A stretch of 8,249 bases of DNA from Pseudomonadota bacterium (GCA_023450535.1 JAEXGX010000085.1:1-8249); one strand, 5' to 3'. Positions 1-6,743 are shown, counted from the first letter of the stretch. Notes: generated by a model from the letters alone, not told the origin. Made by a program: numbers and translations.

Positions 1-860
1 TCGGGCATGAGACTGCGTCTGTCCACCAGTTGAAACGCCTCCATAGCCGCAAGTTCAAAGGTTCGGGGATTAACGAAATCTCCGCCGCTCACCAGAGTGT
101 CGGCTTTCAGGCTGGAATGCAGGTTGATGTTTATTTTTGTGGCGTTGTATACAAGAACGGACTCTTCCGCGCTGATCCGCGCTCCGCCCCGCTGTACGCG
201 AGAAGCAAGCAAAGTGTCCCCTTCCCAGTCCGATCCCCAGATTTTGAAGTTCCGCCGCAGTAAAGTCCGGAAGGCCACACGTCGGTTGGGGTACCCTGCG
301 CCAAGGAAGGAAAGATCCGCTCCGTACTCATGCTGTTGCCCTAGCGTTAACTCCAACTTCTTATGAAAATTGGGCAAGGCTGCCATGGGGAGATACATAA
401 TATTGGGCACTCCTGCTTCTTCCAGCAGAGAAAGGAACGGTTCCTTTTGAATGACAAAGAAAAAGTCGTACAGCGGGGCGAAAACCCGCCAATAGGAAAA
501 AATACGATAGTCTTCCACGAACCACATGGCACTTGGAACGCCCTCTTTGCGCAGGCGAAGGAGAAGTTGTCTGCTCATGGGAGCCTGAGCGAGAGCCAGC
601 ACAAGATCAGGCTCAAAACGCTCTATGCGGGCGTAAATGGCCTGCCCCAGCAGATTGATAAAGGCGTTTTCCAGTTGTTCCGTTCTGCTTTCGGCCACCC
701 GTAGCCCGCGCAGTGCGGCATGGGCGTCATGAAATGCGGGAGCCTCAAAAACATCCACCGTATGACCGAGGTCCGTCAGGGCGGAAGCACAGTAGCGGCC
801 AATAGACAGAGAGCCGCCATACAGCGGCAGAACAACAAGAATGCGCAAGGGGTGTTCCAT
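1..860 (-). CDS. CgeB-family glycosyltransferase (3' end outside window)
   Basis: An open frame without any stop runs from the ATG at 860 to the window edge, giving 286 residues of a gene truncated only by the window. The start is supported by AAAGGA nine bases upstream. The N-terminus (residues 5-36) is a Rossmann-like strand-helix, RILVVLPLYGG followed by GHTVDVFE, as in GT-B glycosyltransferases. Further conserved-looking blocks are AMWFVEDYR (111-119), FLGAGYPNRR (185-194), KIWGSDW (206-212), KININLHSS (242-250) and VNPRTFELAA (264-272). The last two resemble the nucleotide-sugar-binding end of the CgeB / Glyco_trans_1_2 family, which I recognise from memory. Such proteins transfer sugars to surface or flagellar components; the acceptor here is unknown. 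It lies 55 bases downstream of the GT9 gene on the same strand, so the two are probably co-transcribed. Confidence 0.85.
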   Translation of the reverse strand, partial: MEHPLRILVVLPLYGGSLSIGRYCASALTDLGHTVDVFEAPAFHDAHAALRGLRVAESRTEQLENAFINLLGQAIYARIERFEPDLVLALAQAPMSRQLLLRLRKEGVPSAMWFVEDYRIFSYWRVFAPLYDFFFVIQKEPFLSLLEEAGVPNIMYLPMAALPNFHKKLELTLGQQHEYGADLSFLGAGYPNRRVAFRTLLRRNFKIWGSDWEGDTLLASRVQRGGARISAEESVLVYNATKININLHSSLKADTLVSGGDFVNPRTFELAAMEAFQLVDRRSLMP

Positions 861-915
861 GTGGTCACATCCTTTCAGGCAAGATTACGCTTGAAGAGCA
901 GAGGTATTACAGAGC

Positions 916-2184
916 TCAGGGTTTGAGTGGAGGGAGGATCCAATCACTTTCATTATACAACAATGTCGCGGCCTCCGTACCGTGCGCGCAGCCAAGGCCA
1001 AGATATTCGGCCAATTGGGCACGCAGAGCGTTCTGCACACACGCATCATGCTCGCGAGCACCTGGGCTATAAACGTGGGAACCAGACACATCATGAGCGG
1101 ACCAGTCTGATTCCTCCCGCCAAATCTGACCCATCTCATCAAATGCACTGTGCAATATACGCACACGCTGCGGAAAATGCCGCGCCGTTTTCCCTTTCCA
1201 CGCAAGATATGCCAAAAGATCTGAATCAGCGAAGAAGGTGCGACAAGGAACACCCTGCGCACAAGGAGAGCTTTCCACACAGGGCGCACAGGGTAAATCA
1301 GTCTGTAAAATGGTATGCCCCAGGCCATAAGGTCCTGTTTCCCAGGCCCAGGCCGAGGAACAAAACAGCCCGAGCACCGGAACACCCAAGTGCGCGGCCA
1401 GATGCGCTGTCCCGGTATCCGGAGAAAGCAGAAGGTCCAAGCCGCTCAAAACATCAGCCAGAGCAGCCCAATCAGTTTTTCCCGTGAGATCCCGACAAGT
1501 TTCCATAATAGTTCCGGGCAGCCGCGCCATAAGTTCGCGTGCGGCGGGATGTTCCTTTGTCGTGCCAAGCAGATACACCGGGCATTTCCCCGCACCACCC
1601 AGTCGTTCTACCTGAATACGGGTCAACAAGGCCAGTGCTTCCGGCGGCACAGAGCGGTGCCAAATCTGCCCTGCCAGTACAATGCCCAGACCTTTTCCTC
1701 CTGGTGTAGCAGGAGGATTGACCAGCGCAGGAGAAAGCGGCGCTGGCGCCAGCGCCGCCCAAAAATCGGCGAGGTTCAGCGGGGAACAGCGCCGCTGCGC
1801 CATCCAGCGAAAAGCCATACGCATCCAGCGGCAACGCTGCACCTGCCCGGCACGTACGGAATACCCCCGCACTATTTCCGATGGAAACAGGGACACTACG
1901 GCTTTGCATAATCCGGCATTGTTCAGAGCGTAGACCTCGTCAAAACTCTCGGCATGCAGCCGCTCAAAAATGGCGCACCCTTCCTCCAGGACCGTTCGGG
2001 CGTCACAACCGTGCGCAGGTATGGCATGAACAACGCAACCAGGGTACACAAGACGGGCCAGGCTTGCCAGGCTCCGATCCACGCACACATGGACTTCCCC
2101 ATCCTGCAGGAGGGAAAGAATCAGACGTTTGCTCTGGACGATGTCGCCAAAGCGCGCCAACTGAATAACAAGCCGTTTCATCAT
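916..2184 (-). CDS. Glycosyltransferase family 9 (ADP-heptose:LPS heptosyltransferase-like)
   Basis: The protein has about 421 residues counted from the second of two tandem ATGs (2184 and 2181). The typical family opening MKRLVIQLARFGDIVQS supports this start over an upstream in-frame ATG at 2259, whose extra 25 residues look unlike the family. Neither ATG has a clear Shine-Dalgarno sequence. The C-terminal donor-binding domain carries the family signature DLLLSPDTGTAHLAAHLGVP (249-268), followed by LFCSSAWAWETGP. A four-cysteine segment (C298, C301, C307, C313), also seen in other GT9 enzymes, follows and may bind metal or stabilise the fold. The family adds heptose or related sugars to lipopolysaccharide core or other glycans at the inner membrane face. 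About 100 residues after the cysteines have no recognised domain. It is the first gene of a probable two-gene glycosylation operon with the CgeB-like gene, and it is divergent from the tetrapyrrole operon. Confidence 0.88.
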   Translation of the reverse strand: MMKRLVIQLARFGDIVQSKRLILSLLQDGEVHVCVDRSLASLARLVYPGCVVHAIPAHGCDARTVLEEGCAIFERLHAESFDEVYALNNAGLCKAVVSLFPSEIVRGYSVRAGQVQRCRWMRMAFRWMAQRRCSPLNLADFWAALAPAPLSPALVNPPATPGGKGLGIVLAGQIWHRSVPPEALALLTRIQVERLGGAGKCPVYLLGTTKEHPAARELMARLPGTIMETCRDLTGKTDWAALADVLSGLDLLLSPDTGTAHLAAHLGVPVLGLFCSSAWAWETGPYGLGHTILQTDLPCAPCVESSPCAQGVPCRTFFADSDLLAYLAWKGKTARHFPQRVRILHSAFDEMGQIWREESDWSAHDVSGSHVYSPGAREHDACVQNALRAQLAEYLGLGCAHGTEAATLLYNESDWILPPLKP

Positions 2185-2217
2185 GCCGCAAACTAGCCCG
2201 AAATCAGGTTTGCGGCA
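2184..2217. repeat. Perfect 10-bp inverted repeat at the start of the GT9 gene
   Basis: TGCCGCAAAC (2184-2193) and GTTTGCGGCA (2208-2217) are exact reverse complements separated by 14 bases. In the minus-strand transcript the 3' arm ends on the first base of the GT9 start codon, so a hairpin would cover the ribosome-binding position. No T run follows on either strand, so it does not look like an intrinsic terminator. It could equally be a DNA operator in the divergent intergenic region. Confidence 0.6.
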
Positions 2218-2272
2218 AGTTCCATCCCTTCGGCATACTTCCCATTGCTCACGCGCCATGCTATATAAGGGA

Positions 2273-2962
2273 ATGCGCTATTATCCCCTGTTTCTCGATT
2301 TGAGCCGAGCCGCTTGCCTCGTCATTGGCGCAGGTAACGTGGGCCGCCGCAAAATCTCCACACTGTTGGAGAGCGGAGCCGCAAGCGTTGTGGCGCTGGA
2401 CCCATTTGTTGACCAGAACGAACTTCAAGTTTACCTTGAAGATTCGCGTTTTCGCTTCGAGCGTCGCATATTCAAAGAAGACGATGCAGCGGGAAAAACC
2501 ATGGTGTTTGTCTGCACCTCGTCAAGAGAAGCCAATCGTACTGCGGCAGAGGCCTGCCGGGCGCAAAATGTGCTTTGCAATGTGGCGGACGCTCCACGCG
2601 AAGGCGTGTTTATTGTACCTTCGCATGTGGAAGTTCCGCCGTTGACGCTGGCGTTGTCCACCGGCGGAGCCAGCCCCGCTCTGGCCAGGGCTTTGAAGGA
2701 AGACCTTGAAACTTGGCTGGGGGGGGGCTATGTTCCGTTGGCGCGTTTTCTGGAGAGACTACGCCCCCTGCTGTTGGCTCTGGGACTGGAAAGCGGGCGT
2801 AATGCCGAGATTTTTCGTGCGCTTTGCGCGCCTGAATTTCGCGCGGAATTCTGTGCCGCCGTCAGAGCGCGAGATCACGAACGAATGTTGTATTTAACGG
2901 AAAGAGTCGTTCCCCTCGCTCTTCACGCTTCACTTAAGGAGTTGCTGAATGGATTGGACTGA
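2273..2962 (+). CDS. sirC: Precorrin-2 dehydrogenase / siroheme synthase N-terminal domain protein
   Basis: The protein has 229 residues and oxidises precorrin-2 to sirohydrochlorin with NAD+, in the cytoplasm. The N-terminal Rossmann fold is clear: LVIGAGNVGRRK (16-27) is the dinucleotide loop. Residues NVADAPREGVFIVPS (103-117) match the CysG/Met8p/SirC block, with D106 at the position of the catalytic aspartate, followed by PLTLALSTGGASPALARALK. It has no uroporphyrinogen methyltransferase domain, so it is a stand-alone enzyme. Known Desulfovibrio homologues act as dehydrogenases; whether this one also chelates metal is not visible. MRYYPLFLDL is the usual family opening and sets the start. 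AAGGGA directly abuts this ATG, which is too close for a good ribosome site, and an in-frame ATG at 2258 would add five residues. A run of nine Gs lies in codons 149-152. The 3' end overlaps the next gene by 14 bases. Confidence 0.87.
   Translation: MRYYPLFLDLSRAACLVIGAGNVGRRKISTLLESGAASVVALDPFVDQNELQVYLEDSRFRFERRIFKEDDAAGKTMVFVCTSSREANRTAAEACRAQNVLCNVADAPREGVFIVPSHVEVPPLTLALSTGGASPALARALKEDLETWLGGGYVPLARFLERLRPLLLALGLESGRNAEIFRALCAPEFRAEFCAAVRARDHERMLYLTERVVPLALHASLKELLNGLD
2719..2727 (+). repeat. G9 homopolymer inside the sirC-like gene
   Basis: Nine consecutive Gs span the third base of codon 149 through codon 152 (Leu-Gly-Gly-Gly). Loss or gain of one base would shift the frame; one of the shifted frames ends at 2897. 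Confidence 0.9.
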
Positions 2963-3776
2963 TGTCCTCTTTCTTCTGACGCTTCTGCTCTATGCCGTGG
3001 CGTCGGTAGCTCTGCTGGCCGGCTGCATCGGACGTAGCGGCAAGGCAAAAGGAATTGCCTTGAGTATCAGCCTGGCGTCCTTCGGCCTGCATACGCTGCT
3101 TCTTGCCGCAGTCGCGTTTACCGGATGGGAATTGATTGGCCGTAGTCTGTACCTGTTGCCTCTTTCCTGGGCTTTTGTGGGTATTGGCCTCATCATGTGG
3201 TTGTGGCAGAAAACAACGGTGCAACTTTTGTTCATTCCCCCCGTGGCGTTTATCTTGCTGATGGTGGCGCTGCTGCTGGACGCTCGGGGAGTTGCCGTGA
3301 CCGCAGCCATGACCGGACCCGTTTTTGGCCTGCACCTCGTCAGTATCTTCATTGGATTGGGGTTGATGTCCGTCGCGGCAGGCGCGGCTGTCGTCTTTCT
3401 CTGGCAAGAGAAAAAGCTCAAGGCAAAAACCAGACTCTCCGGTCTGCGGGATGATCTCCCCTCTATGGCCACCTTGGATCGCATCAACGGTCTGGCTACG
3501 CTGGCGGGCTTTCCCTTCTACACCCTCGGAGTCATCTGTGGTTTCGTCTGGGCGGGGCTTGCCTGGGGAAGCATGTTCTCCGGCGATCCCAAGGAACTTA
3601 TGTCCCTGGCTGTTTGGGCGCTGTATGCACTGCTTTTTCATCAGCGCCAAGCACTCGGATGGCAGGGACGCAAACCCGCGCTTATGGCGTTAGGCATTTT
3701 CGCAGCTTCGCTCTTCTCTTTGCTTGTGGTCAATTTTCTTCTTCCCACGCGCCATGCGTTCCAATTCACCCTCTGA
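2949..3776 (+). CDS. CcsA/HemX-like cytochrome c assembly-family membrane protein
   Basis: A 275-residue, very hydrophobic protein with about eight predicted membrane helices (roughly 4-24, 34-57, 66-87, 92-110, 123-150, 182-205, 214-231, 243-264). The start has a strong AAGGAG eight bases... upstream (2936-2941), and the gene overlaps the end of the sirC-like gene by 14 bases, which suggests translational coupling. The block WGSMFSGDPKE (206-216) followed by LAVWALYALLFH corresponds to the tryptophan-rich heme-handling loop of CcsA-type proteins, but the usual two tryptophans before DPKE are replaced. H129 and H231 sit where the family's heme-ligating histidines are expected. Length and the position next to hemA fit HemX, a membrane protein reported to lower HemA levels in Bacillus, as well as a short cytochrome c maturation protein. 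I see the family clearly but cannot decide between these roles. Confidence 0.82.
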   Translation: MDWTDVLFLLTLLLYAVASVALLAGCIGRSGKAKGIALSISLASFGLHTLLLAAVAFTGWELIGRSLYLLPLSWAFVGIGLIMWLWQKTTVQLLFIPPVAFILLMVALLLDARGVAVTAAMTGPVFGLHLVSIFIGLGLMSVAAGAAVVFLWQEKKLKAKTRLSGLRDDLPSMATLDRINGLATLAGFPFYTLGVICGFVWAGLAWGSMFSGDPKELMSLAVWALYALLFHQRQALGWQGRKPALMALGIFAASLFSLLVVNFLLPTRHAFQFTL

Positions 3777-3797
3777 TCGCCCGCAACGTTGCACATC

Positions 3798-5117
3798 ATG
3801 GACTATACCATTCATCTCATAGGCCTGAACCACCGCACTGCGGCGGTTGAAGTCCGAGAACAGTTCGCTCTGACCAATTTTTGTTCTCCGGAAACATGGG
3901 CGCTTCCGCCGTGCGACGACATTGCGGAATCCCTGATTCTGTCCACCTGTAATCGGGTAGAAGTGCTCGCCGTAGGCCCCGCAGAGCGTTGCGCGCGCCA
4001 TATTATTGACCGCTGGAGCGCTGTTTGCGGCAAAACCCCCGAAGATCTTGCGCCCTATATCTATCAATATCAGGAAGAAGAAGCGGTAAAGCACCTCTTT
4101 TCCGTCGCCTCCAGTCTGGACTCTCTGGTTCTTGGTGAACCGCAGATTCTCGGCCAGCTCAAGGCCGCCTACCGTAAAGCCACAGATTCCCATAATGCGG
4201 GGCTTATTGTGAACCGCCTTTTGCACAAGGCGTTTTCCGTGGCCAAACGCGTGCGAACAGAAACAGCTGTCGCTTCCAGCGCCGTTTCCATCAGTTATGC
4301 CGCAGTAGAGCTGGCGAAGCGGATCTTTGACGACATGCCGCAGCACGAGGCGCTGCTCATTGGCGCGGGAGAAATGGCGGAACTTGCGGCCATGCACCTC
4401 ATTCAGGCGGGCATCCGGCGTATTCTGGTCGCCAACCGCACTCTGGATCGCGCTCGGGAACTGGCCGAACGCATCGGTGGTGAAGCCATAGCCTTTGACG
4501 CCATTTTTGAGGTCATGCCACGTACGGACATTGTCATCAGCTCCACCGGTGCGCCTGAAGCCATTATTGGTGCGGAGGACGTGCGCGCCACCCTACGCAA
4601 ACGCAGAAACAGGCCCATGTTCCTCATCGATATCGCCATGCCACGCGATATCGACCCTGCCGTCAACAATCTGGACAATATTTATCTCTACGACATCGAT
4701 GATCTCAAGGAAGTGGTCGAAGAAAATCAGGCTCAACGCCGCGCCGAGGCGCTCAAAGCCAAGGGTATTGTAGAGGAGGAAACCGAAGCATTTGCCGAAT
4801 GGCTGCAATCCCTGGCGCTCCAGCCTACCATTGTGGATCTGGTAAAACGCGGTGAAGATATCATGTCTGAGGAACTCGCGTTGACCTACCGCAGACTGGG
4901 TACGGTGGATGAAAAAACCCGGGAAGCCTTGGAAATTATGGCATCTTCTCTGGTGCGCCGTTTCAACCACGCTCCTATTGACTACCTGAAGAGGGGATTT
5001 ATCGAAGCACGGAAGCACGATCGAGAAATCCGCGCCATCAATACCATCCGTCAGGTCTTTCAGCTTGATACTATCGAAAATGACATCCCCCCCTCTGACA
5101 CACCCGTGGCAAGCTGA
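3798..5117 (+). CDS. hemA: Glutamyl-tRNA reductase
   Basis: The 439-residue enzyme reduces glutamyl-tRNA(Glu) with NADPH to glutamate-1-semialdehyde, the first committed step of the C5 pathway to 5-aminolevulinate. The N-terminal catalytic domain shows GLNHRTAAVEVRE (9-21) and ILSTCNRVEV (47-56), with C51 the catalytic cysteine that forms the thioester. LFSVASSLDSLVLGEPQILG (100-119) is the conserved linker. The NADPH domain has LLIGAGEMAELAA (186-198), VANRT and ISSTGAP. The C-terminal helical dimerisation domain runs from about 320 to 424. Length is typical. The start at ATG 3798 is chosen by similarity; no Shine-Dalgarno sequence is visible, and a TTG at 3789 would add three residues. It is the third gene of the tetrapyrrole operon, 21 bases after the membrane protein gene. 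Placing it with a sirohydrochlorin-forming enzyme ties precursor supply to the siroheme branch (inference). Confidence 0.96.
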   Translation: MDYTIHLIGLNHRTAAVEVREQFALTNFCSPETWALPPCDDIAESLILSTCNRVEVLAVGPAERCARHIIDRWSAVCGKTPEDLAPYIYQYQEEEAVKHLFSVASSLDSLVLGEPQILGQLKAAYRKATDSHNAGLIVNRLLHKAFSVAKRVRTETAVASSAVSISYAAVELAKRIFDDMPQHEALLIGAGEMAELAAMHLIQAGIRRILVANRTLDRARELAERIGGEAIAFDAIFEVMPRTDIVISSTGAPEAIIGAEDVRATLRKRRNRPMFLIDIAMPRDIDPAVNNLDNIYLYDIDDLKEVVEENQAQRRAEALKAKGIVEEETEAFAEWLQSLALQPTIVDLVKRGEDIMSEELALTYRRLGTVDEKTREALEIMASSLVRRFNHAPIDYLKRGFIEARKHDREIRAINTIRQVFQLDTIENDIPPSDTPVAS

Positions 5118-5158
5118 GGGGGATTGACGACTTTTTCAGTGGATCTTGGAAGAGTGAC

Positions 5159-5183
5159 TGGAGGGGCAAGTGAAGCCCCTCCA
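5159..5183. terminator. Hairpin between convergent hemA and pirin genes
   Basis: GGAGGGGC (5160-5167) pairs with GCCCCTCC (5175-5182) around the seven-base loop AAGTGAA; a flanking T-A pair makes the stem nine base pairs. It lies about 40 bases after the hemA stop and 5 bases after the pirin stop, so it could serve both strands. The T tract is weak on the plus strand (ATTT) and absent on the minus strand, so termination efficiency is uncertain. Confidence 0.6.
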
Positions 5184-5187
5184 AGAT

Positions 5188-6054
5188 TTACACGGGGTCA
5201 TGCCGCAAAAATGTGCCGCTCTGGAGTTCTTGAAAAGCCTGACGCAGTTCTTGTTCTGTATTCATGACAATGGGACCGCCCCAGGCTACACTTTCCTTTA
5301 CTGCCGGAGCGGCGGCAATCACAAATCGACAGCCCTCATCTCCTGAGCGCAGACGTACTGCGCCACTTTCAGAGAATAATGCAGCTCGCCTGGCCGAAAT
5401 CTCCCTCTCGGCCGTATGGGCTCGGGAAAATAGCTCCCCCTGAACCGTATAGGCAAACACAGTATCATACTCACGCGGCAACCATTCCCATTCCGCCCCG
5501 GGTTCAAGCCGGACGTCAAAAAAAGTCAAGGGGAGATAGTCTCCCCGTGCCACTCCAGGAATTTCCCCATTATGCCCGGAATACTCTCCCGCTACGACGG
5601 AAATCTCCGCGCCTTGCTCATAAACAATCGGAATATCTTTCTTATGGATATCATGATACCGCGGTTCTGCCATCTTGTTCTTCGCCGGTAGGTTCAGCCA
5701 GAGCTGTAAACCCAACAGGCGGGGGCTCTTCCTTGGCATTTCCTGATGTAGTATGCCACTTCCTGCGGTCATCCATTGGCAGCTACCACTCTCAATGGTT
5801 CCCAGGTGGCCAAGGCTGTCCTGATGTTCGATTTCTCCTTCCATCAGATAGGTGAAGGTTTCAATGCCCCGATGGGGATGCATGGGAAATCCGCGTACAT
5901 AATCATCGGGATTATCTGAATCAAAGGCATCAAGCATCAAAAAAGGATCAAAATTTTCCACTGTCGGTAATCCCAAAACTCGAACCAGATGGACTCCCGC
6001 GCCATCTATGGCATTTACTCCGCGTACAATAGATTTAACAGTTCTTTCTTTCAT
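5188..6054 (-). CDS. Pirin family protein
   Basis: A 288-residue bicupin of the pirin family. GGAG five bases before the ATG at 6054 supports the start. The N-terminal cupin contains FPMHPHRGIETFTYLMEG (56-73) and the segment around GSGILHQEMP (98-107). H59, H61, H103 and E105 match the spacing of the iron-binding residues of human pirin and E. coli YhaK. The C-terminal cupin ends with VAWGGPIVMNTEQELRQAFQ and SGTF, the typical pirin tail. Bacterial pirins include quercetin 2,3-dioxygenases and stress-associated proteins, and some bind metabolic enzymes; which applies here cannot be told. The gene is monocistronic, convergent with hemA, and its apparent -10 box lies in the left arm of a large inverted repeat. 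Confidence 0.93.
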   Translation of the reverse strand: MKERTVKSIVRGVNAIDGAGVHLVRVLGLPTVENFDPFLMLDAFDSDNPDDYVRGFPMHPHRGIETFTYLMEGEIEHQDSLGHLGTIESGSCQWMTAGSGILHQEMPRKSPRLLGLQLWLNLPAKNKMAEPRYHDIHKKDIPIVYEQGAEISVVAGEYSGHNGEIPGVARGDYLPLTFFDVRLEPGAEWEWLPREYDTVFAYTVQGELFSRAHTAEREISARRAALFSESGAVRLRSGDEGCRFVIAAAPAVKESVAWGGPIVMNTEQELRQAFQELQSGTFLRHDPV

Positions 6055-6090
6055 AGCATCTCCATTTGTTTAGAGCGGTTTAACTTTGAA

Positions 6091-6096
6091 ATTATA
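6091..6096 (-). promoter_or_regulatory. Possible -10 box of the pirin gene
   Basis: Read on the minus strand this is a perfect TATAAT about 36 bases before the pirin ATG, giving a leader of roughly 30 bases. No good -35 hexamer is seen at 16-18 bases upstream, and the TG of an extended -10 is off by one base. It lies inside the inverted repeat at 6070-6102. Confidence 0.4.
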
Positions 6097-6102
6097 CATG
6101 AC

Positions 6103-6195
6103 CAGGACCCAATGTTCTGGCCCACAGGTTTTACGGCTCCACCGAAGCTACACGCCGCAAGTGAATTGCGGCTGCTCCGGCTTCGCGGCGGAGTC
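6103..6195. other. Cluster of GC-rich palindromes (possible structured RNA or REP-like unit)
   Basis: Three stems are visible. CCAGGAC (6102-6120 region) pairs with GTTCTGG around CCAAT, with one G-T wobble. GCCGCAA (6154-6160) pairs perfectly with TTGCGGC (6166-6172) around GTGAA. This hairpin is enclosed by a longer stem in which 6135-6148 (GGCTCCACCGAAGC) pairs with 6180-6195 (CTTCGCGGCGGAGTC side), allowing one wobble, one mismatch and a two-base bulge. No T run follows. It is unlike the AT-rich DNA that starts near 6365. Confidence 0.45.
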
Positions 6196-6543
6196 TCGCT
6201 TGACTCGAATCCGCGAACAAGACAAGAATCGTCGTTTCCTTCTTTATCCGTAAAGTGCTTCACGCAACAACTAAAAACGGCATGAATTCACATCCATTTC
6301 GAAACCAGTACAAAGTCACCCAGCGGGCACCGGCAAGGACGTACAAGAACAAGATGCAGTAAAGTATAAACAGCAAAGCAAATTTTTAATTCAGGAGTAA
6401 AACATTTATACCAGGATATTACGTCATAGTCATGTATAATTTTAAATCTAAACTCGCTTAATAAAATATGAAATAATCTAAAATTACATTATCAATTTCC
6501 ATGATGATTGATTAATAAAATCTTCATCACAGTTTTATCTTTT

Positions 6544-6560
6544 CAATATTTCAAAAATAT
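6544..6560. repeat. Left arm of exact 17-bp inverted repeat
   Basis: CAATATTTCAAAAATAT is the exact reverse complement of 6727-6743. Each arm is also close to self-complementary (ATATTT/AAATAT around a three-base centre). The identity stops abruptly on both sides of the arms. Confidence 0.8.
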
Positions 6561-6630
6561 CATCCTATATTCCTCAAAAATGAGTATAATTAACTTTCTA
6601 TAACTATGTAATTCACGTTACGATCCTGTA

Positions 6631-6660
6631 TTGACAAAAAATTAAATAATACACTATATC
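6631..6660 (+). promoter_or_regulatory. Candidate promoter of the diguanylate cyclase gene
   Basis: TTGACA (6631-6636) is a perfect -35 hexamer. TATATC (6655-6660) lies 18 bases further and matches four of six -10 positions. Transcription would start near 6667 and leave a leader of about 295 bases before the cyclase ATG. The promoter lies wholly between the two 17-base inverted repeats. The AT-rich setting makes chance matches to the -10 box common. Confidence 0.45.
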
Positions 6661-6726
6661 AACAGTGTGTTATGATTTTTTTGCCCCTGACTTCCCGTAC
6701 ATCACGTTTTTCCGTTGTTGTTAAAA

Positions 6727-6743
6727 ATATTTTTGAAATATTG
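6727..6743. repeat. Right arm of exact 17-bp inverted repeat
   Basis: ATATTTTTGAAATATTG is the exact reverse complement of 6544-6560; the two arms enclose 166 bases (6561-6726). The 12-base perfect palindrome AAAAATATTTTT (6723-6734) overlaps its left end. Confidence 0.8.

Larger units (their letters stand above)
6070..6461. repeat. 392-bp block bounded by 33-bp imperfect inverted repeats
   Basis: The left arm (6070-6102) and the reverse complement of the right arm (6429-6461) match at 25 of 33 positions without gaps. The 14 innermost bases (AAATTATACATGAC at 6089-6102, GTCATGTATAATTT at 6429-6442) are identical. Both arms contain TATAAT reading outward. The interior holds no credible gene but has palindromic structure (6103-6120 and 6135-6195). 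No target-site duplication is visible. A miniature inverted-repeat element, an invertible segment or paired regulatory sites are all possible. Confidence 0.55.

Noticed and set aside
2934..3650. Long minus-strand open frame opposite the CcsA/HemX-like gene
   Set aside because: It is rich in Gln, Arg and His with no domain, which is typical of the antisense of a hydrophobic membrane-protein gene that has good support on the plus strand.
3690..4397. Long minus-strand open frame opposite hemA
   Set aside because: It lies opposite the strongly supported HemA frame and has no family resemblance of its own.
5087..5093. C7 run near the end of hemA as a slippage site
   Set aside because: It lies in the last eleven codons, beyond the dimerisation domain, so a shift would change only the tail.
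6196..6215. ACTCGAATCC, resembling the T-arm of a tRNA
   Set aside because: It does not fit the GGTTCGAATCC consensus, and no acceptor stem, anticodon arm or CCA end can be folded around it.
6051..6263. Minus-strand open frame of 70 codons overlapping the pirin start
   Set aside because: It overlaps the pirin ATG and ribosome site, runs through palindromic DNA and the inverted-repeat arm, and its product resembles no protein family I know.
6282..6362. Plus-strand frame of 26 codons starting ATGAATTCA
   Set aside because: There is no ribosome-binding site and no recognisable motif. It is short enough to be chance.
6585..6590. TATAAT as a second plus-strand promoter
   Set aside because: There is no -35 hexamer at a workable distance, and isolated TATAAT words are expected in such AT-rich DNA.
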